Origin: Streptomyces dangxiongensis
GTDB taxonomy: Bacteria; Actinomycetota; Actinomycetes; Streptomycetales; Streptomycetaceae
Reading direction: 5' to 3'
NCBI RefSeq assembly: GCF_003675325.1
Contig: NZ_CP033073.1
Coordinates: forward strand, 2,356,001-2,420,000
DNA length: 64,000 bases
The position numbers and the translations under genes are program-made. This document shows positions 1 through 8,305 of this stretch, piece by piece (within the stretch, counting starts at the first letter, position 1; each line of letters starts with the position of its first letter). The notes beneath the pieces were generated by a model, which was given only the letters and a program-made list of their open reading frames with translations, made no database searches and was not told where the DNA came from.

Positions 1-179
1 GGGTCGTCGGCGTCGCCACCCCAGGTGAAGAGGCCCTCGGCGGGCTGGGAGGCGAAGGGGACCTCGCCCTCGAAGCGGTCGACGGGTACGGGGGCCGGTT
101 CGTCCGCGGCGTGTGCGGTCGCCCAGGGCAGCAGACCGGCCAGCAGTGCGGCGGAGGCGAGCAGGGCGGTTCTTCGCAT
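1..179 (-). CDS. Secreted protein, N-terminal part only (probable carbohydrate-active enzyme)
   Basis: Only the first 59 codons lie in the window; the gene runs off the left edge. The visible protein begins MRRTALLASAALLAGLLPWA and continues to a THAADEP cleavage region, a typical Sec signal peptide of about 24 residues. The mature start (VDRFEGEVPF, then FTWGGDADDP) resembles the beta-sandwich carbohydrate-binding modules that open many Streptomyces glycosidases, but too little is visible for a family call. The ATG at 179 is preceded by a GAGGGAAGG ribosome site. It is divergent from the GH30 glycosidase, with 124 bases between them that contain a small palindrome, so the two may share control. 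The secreted nature is well supported; the enzymatic role is inference. Confidence 0.7.
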   Translation of the reverse strand, partial: MRRTALLASAALLAGLLPWATAHAADEPAPVPVDRFEGEVPFASQPAEGLFTWGGDADD

Positions 180-218
180 TTACCTTCCCTCGGCTCTCTG
201 GTTCACTCAGGACTTAGA

Positions 219-229
219 TCACGCCGTGA
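219..229. promoter_or_regulatory. Palindrome between two divergent secreted-enzyme genes
   Basis: TCACGCCGTGA is a perfect 5-1-5 inverted repeat in the 124-base divergent region between the partial secreted protein and the GH30 gene. Its place suggests an operator for a sugar-responsive repressor, but no known box was matched; short palindromes occur by chance in such GC-rich DNA. Confidence 0.3.
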
Positions 230-303
230 GTTAACTAGGGGCCCCCAGCCCCGTCAAGACGGCCCGTCAGCTCCTTCGCCCCCTACAGGAAGAGCGACGC
301 ACC

Positions 304-2169
304 ATGAGGAGAACCCCCCGCACCGTCCGGCTGCTGCTCGCCGGGCTGCTCGCCGCCGCCGGCGTCACCGCCGCCGTACCCCCCGCGCACGCGGCCGGCG
401 AACAGGTCACGGCCTGGCTCACCACCACCGACGACTCCGGCGGACGGCACGTCGTCCGCGGCCTACAGCCCCAGACACCGTTCGCCTTCCAGTCCGGGAC
501 GGGCGGCGCCGGCGAGAACATCACCGTGGACGAGAACACCCGCTACCAGACCTTCACCGGCGGAGGCGCGTCCTTCACGGACACCGCGGCCTGGCTGATG
601 AACAGCAGCGGGGCGCTGTCCCAGGCGACCCGGGACGCGACCATGCGCAAGCTGTTCTCCCCCACCGACGGCATCGGCCTGTCGTTCCTGCGCAACCCGA
701 TGGGCGCCTCCGACCTCGCGCGCTACGGCTACACCTACGACGACGTGCCCGCCGGGCAGAGCGACCCGACGCTGGCGAAGTTCACCCTCGCCCACGACCT
801 GGCCGACGTCGTCCCGCTCACGAAGCAGGCGCTCCGGCTGAACCCCTCGCTGACCGTGATGGCCTCGCCGTGGACGGCACCGGCCTGGATGAAGGACAGC
901 GGCTCGCTCAACGGCGGCTGGCTCAAGGCCGAGGACTACGGGGCGTACGCCTCGTACTTCGTGAAGTACCTCCAGGGCTACCGCGACCAGGGCGTCAACG
1001 TCTCGTACGTCACCGCGCAGAACGAGCCGACCTGCTGTTCCGGCTACCCGTCGATGAGCTGGAACGCCGACGGGCTCGCATACTTCACCAAGAACGAACT
1101 CCTGCCGAAACTCCAGGCGGCCGGCCTCACCACCAAGGTGCTGGCCCACGACTGGAACTGGGACGTCTACGACTCCTACGCCGCCCGGACGGTGAACGAC
1201 CCGGCCGTGCGCAACCACCCCAACTTCGGCGGCATCGCCTGGCACGGCTACGGCGGCGACGTCACGAAGCAGACGGCCGTGCACAACCAGTACCCCACGC
1301 TGGACGCCTTCGGCACCGAACACTCCGGCGGCACCTGGATCGCCGACCAGCAGCGCGAGGACATGAACAACATCATCGACTACACCCGCAACTGGGCGAA
1401 GTCGGTGACCAAGTGGTCGCTGGCCGTCGACCAGAACATGGGCCCGCACAACGGCGGCTGCGGCACCTGCACCGGGCTGATCACCGTGCACGACGGGGAC
1501 GGCGCGAGCGGGACCGTGGACTACACCGTCGAGTACTACACGATGGGCCACCTGACGAAGTTCGTCCGTCCCGGCGCCCAGCGGATCGCCTCCACCGCCT
1601 CCACCACGGTGCCGAACGTGGCCTGGCGCAACCCGGACGGCAGCAAGGCGCTGATCGCCTACAACGGCTCGGCGTCGACCAGGACCGTGACGGTCAACTG
1701 GGGCTCCCAGCACGCCACCTACTCGCTGCCCGGCCGGACCTCGGCGACCTTCACCTGGTCCGGCACCCAGTCCGGCGGCGGCAGCCGGACCGGCGCCCTC
1801 ACCGGGCTCGCCGGCAAGTGCCTGGACGTGGCGGGTGGTTCGAACACCAACGGGACGGCCGTGCAGCTCTACGACTGCAACGGCTCCGCCGCCCAGCAGT
1901 GGACGCTGACGGCCGACGGGGCGGTGCAGGCGCTCGGCAAGTGCCTGGACGTGACATCGGCTTCGACGGCCGACGGGGCCAAGGTCCAGCTATACGACTG
2001 CAACGGGACCGGCGCCCAGCGGTGGTCGTACGACGCGGCCACCGGCGACGTGGTGAACACGGCGGCCGGCAAGTGCCTCGACGTCACGGACAACTCGTCG
2101 GCGAACGGGGCCCGGATCCAGATCTGGTCGTGCACCGGAGCCGCCAACCAGAAGTGGACACTGCGGTGA
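304..2169 (+). CDS. Secreted GH30 glycosidase with C-terminal ricin-type (CBM13) lectin domain
   Basis: This is a 621-residue exported glycoside hydrolase of family 30 (glucosylceramidase, beta-1,6-glucanase or xylanase group). Residues 1-30 form a signal peptide ending in AHA. Residues about 35-490 are the catalytic barrel plus side sandwich: the acid/base glutamate is Glu241 in TAQNEP and the nucleophile is Glu339 in FGTEHSGG. After a GGGS linker, residues about 497-621 form a beta-trefoil lectin with three GKCLDV starts and three Q-x-W ends (QQW, QRW, QKW), giving three intact sugar-binding repeats. The ATG at 304 follows an AGGAAG ribosome site. The likely job is hydrolysis of fungal or plant cell-wall glycan outside the cell. 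The exact substrate cannot be read from the sequence. Confidence 0.92.
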   Translation: MRRTPRTVRLLLAGLLAAAGVTAAVPPAHAAGEQVTAWLTTTDDSGGRHVVRGLQPQTPFAFQSGTGGAGENITVDENTRYQTFTGGGASFTDTAAWLMNSSGALSQATRDATMRKLFSPTDGIGLSFLRNPMGASDLARYGYTYDDVPAGQSDPTLAKFTLAHDLADVVPLTKQALRLNPSLTVMASPWTAPAWMKDSGSLNGGWLKAEDYGAYASYFVKYLQGYRDQGVNVSYVTAQNEPTCCSGYPSMSWNADGLAYFTKNELLPKLQAAGLTTKVLAHDWNWDVYDSYAARTVNDPAVRNHPNFGGIAWHGYGGDVTKQTAVHNQYPTLDAFGTEHSGGTWIADQQREDMNNIIDYTRNWAKSVTKWSLAVDQNMGPHNGGCGTCTGLITVHDGDGASGTVDYTVEYYTMGHLTKFVRPGAQRIASTASTTVPNVAWRNPDGSKALIAYNGSASTRTVTVNWGSQHATYSLPGRTSATFTWSGTQSGGGSRTGALTGLAGKCLDVAGGSNTNGTAVQLYDCNGSAAQQWTLTADGAVQALGKCLDVTSASTADGAKVQLYDCNGTGAQRWSYDAATGDVVNTAAGKCLDVTDNSSANGARIQIWSCTGAANQKWTLR

Positions 2170-2269
2170 GGCGGACAGGCGGACGGGAAACGGCCACCGC
2201 GCGGACCTTTGCCCGCCGGGGACGGTGTGCCGCGCTGCGGATCGTCCGCCCCCGGCCCATCGTGGGGGT

Positions 2270-2875
2270 ATGACCACACCTCAGGATCTCTTCCTCGTCA
2301 CCCTGGACGTCCCCGGCGAGCACCCGGTCGAACAGGGCGACCTGTCGCTGGCGCTCGCCGGGGCCGAGCTGATCGACCTGCTCGGCGTCCGGGCGCTCAC
2401 CCTGGACGGCGAGCGCATCGTCCCGGGACCGGCGCTGACCACGGGTGACCGGATGCTGGACGAGGCGGGGGCGGCACTCGTCCGGGAGGGGCCGCACGAG
2501 ACGGTCGAGGACTGGCTGTGGCGGCGGGGGGAGGGCCTGGCCGTGGCCTACCACGACACCCTGGAGGCCGGAGGGCAGCTCGACGGGAAGAGCGGCCACC
2601 GCTGGCTGCCGCGCCGCGCCGGGGCCGCCGCGCCGGCCGACACCGCGGCCCGCCGCCACGCGAGCGACCGCTGGGAGTCCCGCGACCCCGTCCTCACCGG
2701 CCTCGCCACGACCCTGGGCATCCAGGACGACCGGCCCGCCGGGGCCGAGCCCGGTGACGAGGCGGTCGTCACCGTGCTGGCCGCGGTCGGCGACGCGGTG
2801 ACGGAGCTGGAGGCGGTACGCGAGCGGCGCCGCATCGAGAACATCGCCTTCGACAACATCTGGCGAGCACCCTGA
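2270..2875 (+). CDS. GPP34 (GOLPH3/Vps74-like) family phosphoprotein
   Basis: The 201-residue product belongs to the GPP34 family, the bacterial relatives of the eukaryotic Golgi phosphoprotein GOLPH3, which binds phosphatidylinositol 4-phosphate. Actinobacteria often carry several copies of unknown role. The family start (TTPQDLFLVTLD), the LSLALAGAELIDL helix and the C-terminal FDNIW end are recognisable, and the length is close to the usual 200-230. The start is taken as ATG 2270 because the family homology begins there; an in-frame GTG at 2225 would add 15 residues with no similarity. The ribosome site (GGGGG just before the ATG) is poor, so a leaderless message is possible. It lies alone between the glycosidase and convergent citramalate synthase. 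Confidence 0.78.
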   Translation: MTTPQDLFLVTLDVPGEHPVEQGDLSLALAGAELIDLLGVRALTLDGERIVPGPALTTGDRMLDEAGAALVREGPHETVEDWLWRRGEGLAVAYHDTLEAGGQLDGKSGHRWLPRRAGAAAPADTAARRHASDRWESRDPVLTGLATTLGIQDDRPAGAEPGDEAVVTVLAAVGDAVTELEAVRERRRIENIAFDNIWRAP

Positions 2876-3007
2876 CCGCTCCAGGCGCGGGCACCCTGAC
2901 CAGCTCCGGCACGCCCTGACCGGCTCCGGCGCGCGCGCCCTGGGCGGCTCCGGCGCGGGCGCCCTGAGCGGTTGCGGTGCGGGGGCCCTGAGGGGTGTGG
3001 GCGGTCG
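2870..3007. repeat. Degenerate 24-bp tandem repeat, about 5.5 copies
   Basis: Five full units start at 2870, 2894, 2914, 2938 and 2962, each opening with CCCTG followed by a GGCTCCGGCGCGGGC-like body; a sixth starts at 2986. Four units are 24 bases long and one is 20. The first unit overlaps the stop codon of the GPP34 gene. The rest of the gap up to citramalate synthase (3008-3134) shows nothing else recognisable. Confidence 0.8.
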
Positions 3008-3134
3008 CCGTTCGGTGGCCGGACGGGATTGCCCGGTGGCCGGGGCATCGCCATGGCTCCGCCGGGCAGGGAGCGCGGGAGGGGCGCGGGGAAACGCTCG
3101 GACGGCCGCGGGCCGGCTCACGCCTGCTCGGTGG

Positions 3135-4745
3135 CTACTCCGCCGGTGTCACGCCCGCGCGCAGCAGGCCGTACGTGTACGCGTCCTCCAGTGCCTGCCA
3201 GGAGGCGGCGATGACGTTCTCGGCCACACCGACCGTGGACCACTCGCCCGAGCCGTCCGAGGTGGAGATCAGGACGCGGGTGGTGGACTGGGTGCCGTGC
3301 TTGCCCTCCAGGATGCGGACCTTGTAGTCGACCAGCTCCAGCCGGGCGAGCTGGGGGTAGATCCGCTCCAGGGCGACGCGCAGGGCGCGGTCGAGGGCGT
3401 TGACCGGGCCGTTCCCCTCGGCCGTGGCGACGATCCGCTCGCTCTTGGCCCACAGCTTCACCGTGGCCTCGTTGGCGTGGGTGCCGTCGGGCCGGTCCTC
3501 GACGATCGCGCGCCAGGACTCGACATCGAAGTACTTCAGCGGCCTGCCCTCGACCTCGGCGCGCAGCAGCAGTTCGAACGAGGCGTCCGCCGCCTCGTAG
3601 GTGTAGCCCTCCAGTTCGCGTTCCTTGACGCGCTCGACCACCCGGCCGACCAGTTCCCGGTCGCCGCCCAGGTCGATGCCGAGTTCCCTGCCCTTCAGCT
3701 CGATGGAGGCGCGGCCCGCCATGTCGGAGACCAGCATGCGCATGGTGTTGCCGACCAGTTCGGGGTCGATGTGCTGGTACAGGTCCGGGTCGACCTTGAT
3801 GGCGGAGGCGTGCAGGCCGGCCTTGTGCGCGAACGCCGAGACGCCGACGTAGGGCTGGTGGGTGGAGGGCGTGAGATTGACGACCTCGGCGACGGCGTGG
3901 GAGATCCGGGTGGTCTCGCGGAGCTTGCCGTCGGGGAGCACCTTCTTGCCGTACTTCAGTTCCAGGGCGGCGACGACCGGGAAGAGGTTGGCGTTGCCGA
4001 CGCGCTCGCCGTAGCCGTTGGCCGTGCACTGGACGTGGGTGACGCCCGCGTCGACGGCGGCGAGGGTGTTGGCGACCGCGCAGCCGGTGTCGTCCTGGGC
4101 GTGGATGCCGAGCCGGGCGCCGGTGTCGGCGAGGACGGTGGCGACGACCGCGTGGACCTGGGCGGGGAGCATGCCGCCGTTGGTGTCGCAGAGGATGACG
4201 ACGTCGGCGCCGGCCTCGGCGGCCGTACGGACGACCGCCTTGGCGTACTCGGGGTTGGCGCGGTAGCCGTCGAAGAAGTGCTCGCAGTCGACGAAGACGC
4301 GCCGTCCCTGGCCGCGCAGGTACGACACGGTGTCGCGGACCATCGCCAGGTTCTCGTCCAGGGTCGTGCGCAGTGCCAGCTCCACATGCCGGTCGTGCGC
4401 CTTGGCGACCAGGGTGATCACCGGGGCGCCGGAGTCGAGCAGGGCCTTGACCTGCGGGTCCTCGGCGGCCGTGGCACCGGCGCGGCGGGTGGCGCCGAAG
4501 GCGACGAGCTGGGCGTGCCGGAAGTCGATCTCCTCCCGGGCACGCGCGAAGAACTCGGTGTCGCGGGGGTTCGCGCCGGGCCAGCCGCCCTCGACGAAGC
4601 CCACGCCGAAGTCGTCCAGGTGCCGGGCGATCGCGAGCTTGTCCGCGACGGTGAGGTTGATGCCCTCGCGCTGCGCGCCGTCGCGCAGCGTGGTGTCGAA
4701 GACGTGGAACGAGTCGTCGAGCCTGCTGGTAGCCGTCTCGGTCAT
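3135..4745 (-). CDS. cimA: (R)-citramalate synthase (2-isopropylmalate synthase family)
   Basis: The 536-residue enzyme condenses pyruvate with acetyl-CoA to citramalate, a threonine-independent entry into isoleucine synthesis. DTTLRDG at residues 17-23 is the family signature; HAQDDTGCAVAN carries the metal-binding histidine, and the central SAFAHKAGLHASA block follows. Residues about 400-525 form the LeuA-type regulatory domain. Length and the early DTTLRDG fit CimA better than LeuA. The ATG at 4745 has an AGGAG site 10 bases upstream. The gene sits alone, near leuB, ilvE, ilvC and ilvBN that act in the same pathway. Its 5' region contains an attenuator-like hairpin, so control by amino-acid supply is likely. 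Confidence 0.9.
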   Translation of the reverse strand: MTETATSRLDDSFHVFDTTLRDGAQREGINLTVADKLAIARHLDDFGVGFVEGGWPGANPRDTEFFARAREEIDFRHAQLVAFGATRRAGATAAEDPQVKALLDSGAPVITLVAKAHDRHVELALRTTLDENLAMVRDTVSYLRGQGRRVFVDCEHFFDGYRANPEYAKAVVRTAAEAGADVVILCDTNGGMLPAQVHAVVATVLADTGARLGIHAQDDTGCAVANTLAAVDAGVTHVQCTANGYGERVGNANLFPVVAALELKYGKKVLPDGKLRETTRISHAVAEVVNLTPSTHQPYVGVSAFAHKAGLHASAIKVDPDLYQHIDPELVGNTMRMLVSDMAGRASIELKGRELGIDLGGDRELVGRVVERVKERELEGYTYEAADASFELLLRAEVEGRPLKYFDVESWRAIVEDRPDGTHANEATVKLWAKSERIVATAEGNGPVNALDRALRVALERIYPQLARLELVDYKVRILEGKHGTQSTTRVLISTSDGSGEWSTVGVAENVIAASWQALEDAYTYGLLRAGVTPAE

Positions 4746-4749
4746 TATC

Positions 4750-4941
4750 TCAAGGCTCCTGTTGTGGATCTTCGGTCTTTACCGGAATGACCGGCTCCAC
4801 CGTTCCTCCCATGGTCCCTCGCGCTCCGCCGCCGGCTGCGGGTGGGCCGGAAAACGAAAAAACCCCTCGCGGGTGCGAGAGGTATGCGCGCGGGTCGAGG
4901 ACGACGGTGGCCACCCGTACCTGGTCGTACGAGGTGGTCAC
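4750..4941 (-). CDS. Possible leader ORF upstream of citramalate synthase
   Basis: A GTG at 4941 opens a 63-codon frame that runs through the terminator-like hairpin and stops 4 bases before the cimA start codon. Its early part holds a branched-chain-rich cluster (VRVATVVL). A nine-codon frame from ATG 4967 (MGSRRAGPQ) ends in a GTGA overlap with this GTG. A -10-like GATTAT lies at 4966-4971. Whether the frame is translated is unproven; I list it because its position and composition suit a regulatory leader. The upper part (4942-5031) shows nothing else. Confidence 0.35.
   Translation of the reverse strand: MTTSYDQVRVATVVLDPRAYLSHPRGVFSFSGPPAAGGGARGTMGGTVEPVIPVKTEDPQQEP
4857..4882 (-). terminator. 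U-tract terminator hairpin in the cimA leader (candidate attenuator)
   Basis: On the minus strand an 8-bp stem (CCTCTCGC paired with GCGAGGGG, one wobble) with an ACCC loop is followed by six T residues. It lies 112 bases before the cimA start and 150 bases after the MFS stop codon. It could end the upstream transporter message, but its close likeness to the ilvB attenuator and the leader frame around it favour transcription attenuation of cimA. Confidence 0.75.
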
Positions 4942-5031
4942 TGCGGACCGGCGCGCCTGCTGCCCATAATCACGGCGAACGAGAACACGGGGGCAGTCTG
5001 GCACAGCACGGCCCCCGGCTCACCGGCCGTC

Positions 5032-6342
5032 TCAGGATGCGGTCGTCAGGCTGGACTCCCCGGCGCCCTCGGCGGCGTCGACCCGGGCCAGGTCCAGGTC
5101 CTTCGTCTCGCGCATGCCGACGTAGACCACCAGGGACACGGCGGCGCAGCCGGCCACGTACCAGGAGAAGCCGGACTCGGCACCGGCCTTCTTGAACCAC
5201 AGGGCGACGTATTCGGCGGTGCCGCCGAAGAGGGCGTTGGCGAGGGCGTAGGGCAGGGCAACGCCGAGCGCGCGCACGCCGGTCGGGAACAGCTCGGCCT
5301 TCACACAGGCGTTGATGGAGGTGTAGCCGGTGACCACGGTCAGCGCGAGCAGGGTGAGGCCGAGGGCGGACCAGTAGCCGTGGGCGTGCCGGAGCAGCGC
5401 CATGACCGGGACCGTCAGGACCGTGGAGCCGACCGCGAAGGTGATCAGCAGCGGGCGGCGGCCGATGCGGTCGGACAGGGCACCGGCGAGCGGCTGGAGG
5501 CAGGCGAAGACGATCAGGGCGGTGAACGAGACCAGGGTCGCGGTCTGCTTGGACAGGCCCGCCGAGTTGGACAGGTACTTGGTGAGATAGGTGGTGTAGG
5601 TGTAGTACGCCACCGTGCCGCCCATCGTCAGGGCGACGACCAGGAACGCCTCCCGCCGGTGCCGCCACAGGGCGCGCAGGGTGCCGCGCTCCCCGGAGCC
5701 GGAGGTGTCCTCCTCGTAGACCTCGGTCTCCAGCATGCTGCGGCGCAGGTAGAAGACGACGGCAGCGCCGAGCGCGCCGACGACGAACGGGATGCGCCAG
5801 CCGTAGCCGTGCAGGGCGTCGTCGGACAGGGTGCGCTGGAGCACGATCAGCAGGCCGAGGCCGGCGATCTGGCCGGCGGTCATGGACACGTACTGGAAGC
5901 TGGAGGCGAAGCCGCGCCGCCTCGGATCCGAGGCCTCGGTCAGATAGGTGGCGCTGGCCGCGTACTCGCCGCCGACCGACAGGCCCTGGAGCAGGCGGGC
6001 GACGAGCAGGACGAGGGCGCCGCCGTAGCCGGCGACCCCGTAGGTGGGGGCGACGGCGATGAGGACCGCCGAGGCCGACATGAGCGTGACGGTCAGGGTC
6101 AGCGCCGCCTTGCGGCCCCTGCGGTCACCGACCCTGCCCAGCAGCCAGCCGCCCACGGGGCGCATGAAGAACCCGACGGCGAAGATGCCGGCCGTGTTCA
6201 TCAGTTGCGCGGTGGGATTGCCGCTGGGGAAGAAGGCGCCGGCGAAGTACGGGGCGAAGCTCGCGTACACGAACCAGTCGAACCACTCGACCATGTTGCC
6301 CGCCGAGCCGACCCAGATCTTCTTCCAGTGTTGTCGTCCCAT
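5032..6342 (-). CDS. MFS transporter of the metabolite:H+ symporter (MHS) family
   Basis: This is a 436-residue, 12-helix inner-membrane symporter. It opens with the MHS-type GNMVEWFDWFVY segment and has motif A twice (GRVGDRRGRKAAL after helix 2, GALSDRIGRRPLL in the second half) and RLLQGLSVGGEY in helix 4. These mark the group of KgtP (alpha-ketoglutarate), citrate and proline/betaine symporters; the substrate cannot be told from sequence. The ATG at 6342 has an AGGTAAGGG site. It lies 38 bases downstream of a TetR gene on the same strand, so the two probably form a unit in which the regulator controls its own transporter. Confidence 0.87.
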   Translation of the reverse strand: MGRQHWKKIWVGSAGNMVEWFDWFVYASFAPYFAGAFFPSGNPTAQLMNTAGIFAVGFFMRPVGGWLLGRVGDRRGRKAALTLTVTLMSASAVLIAVAPTYGVAGYGGALVLLVARLLQGLSVGGEYAASATYLTEASDPRRRGFASSFQYVSMTAGQIAGLGLLIVLQRTLSDDALHGYGWRIPFVVGALGAAVVFYLRRSMLETEVYEEDTSGSGERGTLRALWRHRREAFLVVALTMGGTVAYYTYTTYLTKYLSNSAGLSKQTATLVSFTALIVFACLQPLAGALSDRIGRRPLLITFAVGSTVLTVPVMALLRHAHGYWSALGLTLLALTVVTGYTSINACVKAELFPTGVRALGVALPYALANALFGGTAEYVALWFKKAGAESGFSWYVAGCAAVSLVVYVGMRETKDLDLARVDAAEGAGESSLTTAS

Positions 6343-6380
6343 GCGCCCTTACCTGCCCGGCGGCAAAGGGAACGATTCCT

Positions 6381-6998
6381 TCAGGAGCCGTCGGCGAGGA
6401 GCGTGCCGGCGACGAACTCCCGCACGTGCGCGAGCACCTGCTCCCGGCCGGTCCCGCGCAGCCCGATCGCGACATGGATGGAGAACCCGTCGAGCAGCGC
6501 CCGCAGCCGCGCCGCGAACCGGTCCGCGTCGACCGCGCGGAACTCGCCGCGCGAGATGCCCTCGGCGACCAGCGCGACGAGATCCCGGTGCCAGGCGCCC
6601 TCGATGGCGGCCTGCCGGGCGCGGGCGTCGTCGTCGGCGTTCTGCGAGCGGTTCCACACCTCCAGCCAGAGCGTCCAGTGCGGGTCGCGGTGGCCGTCGG
6701 GGACGTACAGGTCGACGTAGGCGGCCAGCCGGTCGCGGGCCGGTGCGGACCGGGTGAGCAGCCGGCCGCGCTCGGCGCCGAGCCGGCCCTCGCTCCACTC
6801 CAGGGTCCGCAGCAGCAGCTCGTCCTTGGAGCGGAAGTAGTACAGCAGGTGCCCGCTGCTCATGCCGACCTCGCGGCCGAGCGCGGCCATGGTGAGCTTC
6901 TCAAGACCGCGCTCGGCGATCATGTCCATGGCCGCGGCGAGGACGTCCTCGCGGGGCGGGGCCGGGGTGCGGCGGCGGGGTGAGGGGGGCGTGCTCAT
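6381..6998 (-). CDS. TetR-family transcriptional regulator (BetI-like)
   Basis: The 205-residue protein has the N-terminal TetR helix-turn-helix at about residues 18-62 (LTMAALGREVGMSSGHLLYYF) followed by a ligand domain of the BetI type. It opens a two-gene unit with the MHS symporter and is likely to repress it until the transported substrate or a derivative binds. An 8-bp inverted repeat 65 bases upstream may be its operator or the terminator of the agmatine deiminase message. Confidence 0.85.
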   Translation of the reverse strand: MSTPPSPRRRTPAPPREDVLAAAMDMIAERGLEKLTMAALGREVGMSSGHLLYYFRSKDELLLRTLEWSEGRLGAERGRLLTRSAPARDRLAAYVDLYVPDGHRDPHWTLWLEVWNRSQNADDDARARQAAIEGAWHRDLVALVAEGISRGEFRAVDADRFAARLRALLDGFSIHVAIGLRGTGREQVLAHVREFVAGTLLADGS

Positions 6999-7062
6999 GC
7001 CGGGACCGCCCGTACGGCGCCGGGCCGGACGTGGGGTTCATGGGGTGCGTGGGGCTTGCAGC

Positions 7063-7086
7063 GGCCGGCGGACGGCGTCGCCGGCC
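7063..7086 (-). terminator. GC-rich hairpin between aguA and the TetR gene
   Basis: GGCCGGCG and CGCCGGCC form a perfect 8-bp inverted repeat with an 8-base loop, 160 bases after the aguA stop and 65 bases before the TetR start. There is no T-run. It may be the terminator of the urease/agmatine deiminase message or an operator for the TetR protein. Nothing else stands out in 6999-7245. Confidence 0.4.
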
Positions 7087-7245
7087 ACGCTCCGGCGGTG
7101 GACGGGGCGTGCCGGAGTCCGCCGGGGGCCTGCCGCCCGCCGTGCGGCGGGTGTTCGGGCCGTCGCGGCGGCGGGCTGCTGGGACGGCGGCCGGGGGCCG
7201 CGCACACCTGGACGTTCACCCGTACGTTCTACCCGACGCCGGCCG

Positions 7246-8289
7246 TCACCGGGTCCTCGGCTGCTGCTGGGTGACGCAGTGGATGCCGCCGCCGCCCGCG
7301 AAGATCGTGCGGGCATCGACCAGGGTCACCGTCCGCTCGGGGAACAGGCGGCGGAAGATTCCGGCGGCGATCTCGTCGCGCGGGTCGTCGAAACCGCACA
7401 GCACCAGGCCGCCGTTGCACAGGTAATGGTTGATGTAGGAGTAGTCGGCCCAGTGGCCGTCGGCCTCCAGGACGGTCGGGGCGGGCACCTCCACGACCTC
7501 CAGGCGGCGGCCCCGGGCGTCGGTCGCCGACCTCAGCAGGCCGATGACCTCCTTGGTGACCTCGTGGTCGGGGTGGGCCGGGTCCGGCTGCTGGTGGGCG
7601 ACGACGACCCCGGGGCGGGCGAAGGCGGCGACGATGTCGACGTGGCCGAGGGTGCCGTAGCCGTGGGGAGGGTAGTCGCCGGTCAGGCCGCGCGGCAGCC
7701 AGATCGCCTTCCGGGTGCCGAGGTGGGCGTGGATCTCCGCCTCGACCTCCTGGCGGGACCAGTGCGGATTGCGCTCGGGGCCGAGCTGCACGGTCTCGGT
7801 GAGCAGCACGGTGCCCTCGCCGTCGACGTGGATCGCGCCGCCCTCGTTGACCAGCTTCGAGGCGTACGTCCGCGCCCCCGCCAGGCCGGCGACGTACGCG
7901 CCGATCTCGCGGTCGTGGTCCCAGCGGGCCCACTCCTGCGCGCCCCAGCCGTTGAACGTCCAGTCCACGGCGGCCAGTCGGCCCCGGTCGTCGGTGAGGA
8001 AGGTGGGCCCGATGTCCCGCATCCAGGCGTCGTCCAGGTCCCGCTCGACGGTGTCGATGCCAGGGCCGAGCAGCGCCCGCGCCTCGGCGGTCCGGCCGGG
8101 CCCGCACACGACCGTGACCGGCTCGAAGCGGCGGACGGCGCGGGCGACGCACGCCCAGGCGTTCCGGGAGGCCGCGAGGTCCTCGGGGTCGTCGAAGGTG
8201 GGGTTGGAGCCCGGCCACGCCATCCAGGTGCGCTCGTGCGGGGTCCACTCGGCGGGCATGCGGAAGCCGTCGGCGGCGGGGGTGGTCAT
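7246..8289 (-). CDS. aguA: Agmatine deiminase (porphyromonas-type peptidyl-arginine deiminase family)
   Basis: The 347-residue enzyme hydrolyses agmatine to N-carbamoylputrescine and ammonia. The family landmarks are MPAEWTPHERTWMAWP at the N-terminus, DDAWMRDIGP with substrate-contact Asp residues, the NEGGAIHVDG block, GTLGHVDIVAAF with the catalytic His, and GGGIHCVTQQ, whose Cys is the nucleophile, at the C-terminus. The start is ATG 8289 rather than an upstream in-frame codon because similarity begins at PAADGF and because it lies 16 bases after the ureC stop. Placement after ureAB-ureC suggests a shared message for releasing ammonia from guanidine or urea compounds. Confidence 0.88.
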   Translation of the reverse strand: MTTPAADGFRMPAEWTPHERTWMAWPGSNPTFDDPEDLAASRNAWACVARAVRRFEPVTVVCGPGRTAEARALLGPGIDTVERDLDDAWMRDIGPTFLTDDRGRLAAVDWTFNGWGAQEWARWDHDREIGAYVAGLAGARTYASKLVNEGGAIHVDGEGTVLLTETVQLGPERNPHWSRQEVEAEIHAHLGTRKAIWLPRGLTGDYPPHGYGTLGHVDIVAAFARPGVVVAHQQPDPAHPDHEVTKEVIGLLRSATDARGRRLEVVEVPAPTVLEADGHWADYSYINHYLCNGGLVLCGFDDPRDEIAAGIFRRLFPERTVTLVDARTIFAGGGGIHCVTQQQPRTR

Positions 8290-8305
8290 GTGAGGTCCCG
8301 GGGTC

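Noticed and set aside
111..2273. A 720-codon frame overlapping the GH30 gene in another frame
   Set aside because: Arg/Pro/His-rich nonsense composition; the GH30 frame has both catalytic glutamates and a lectin domain.
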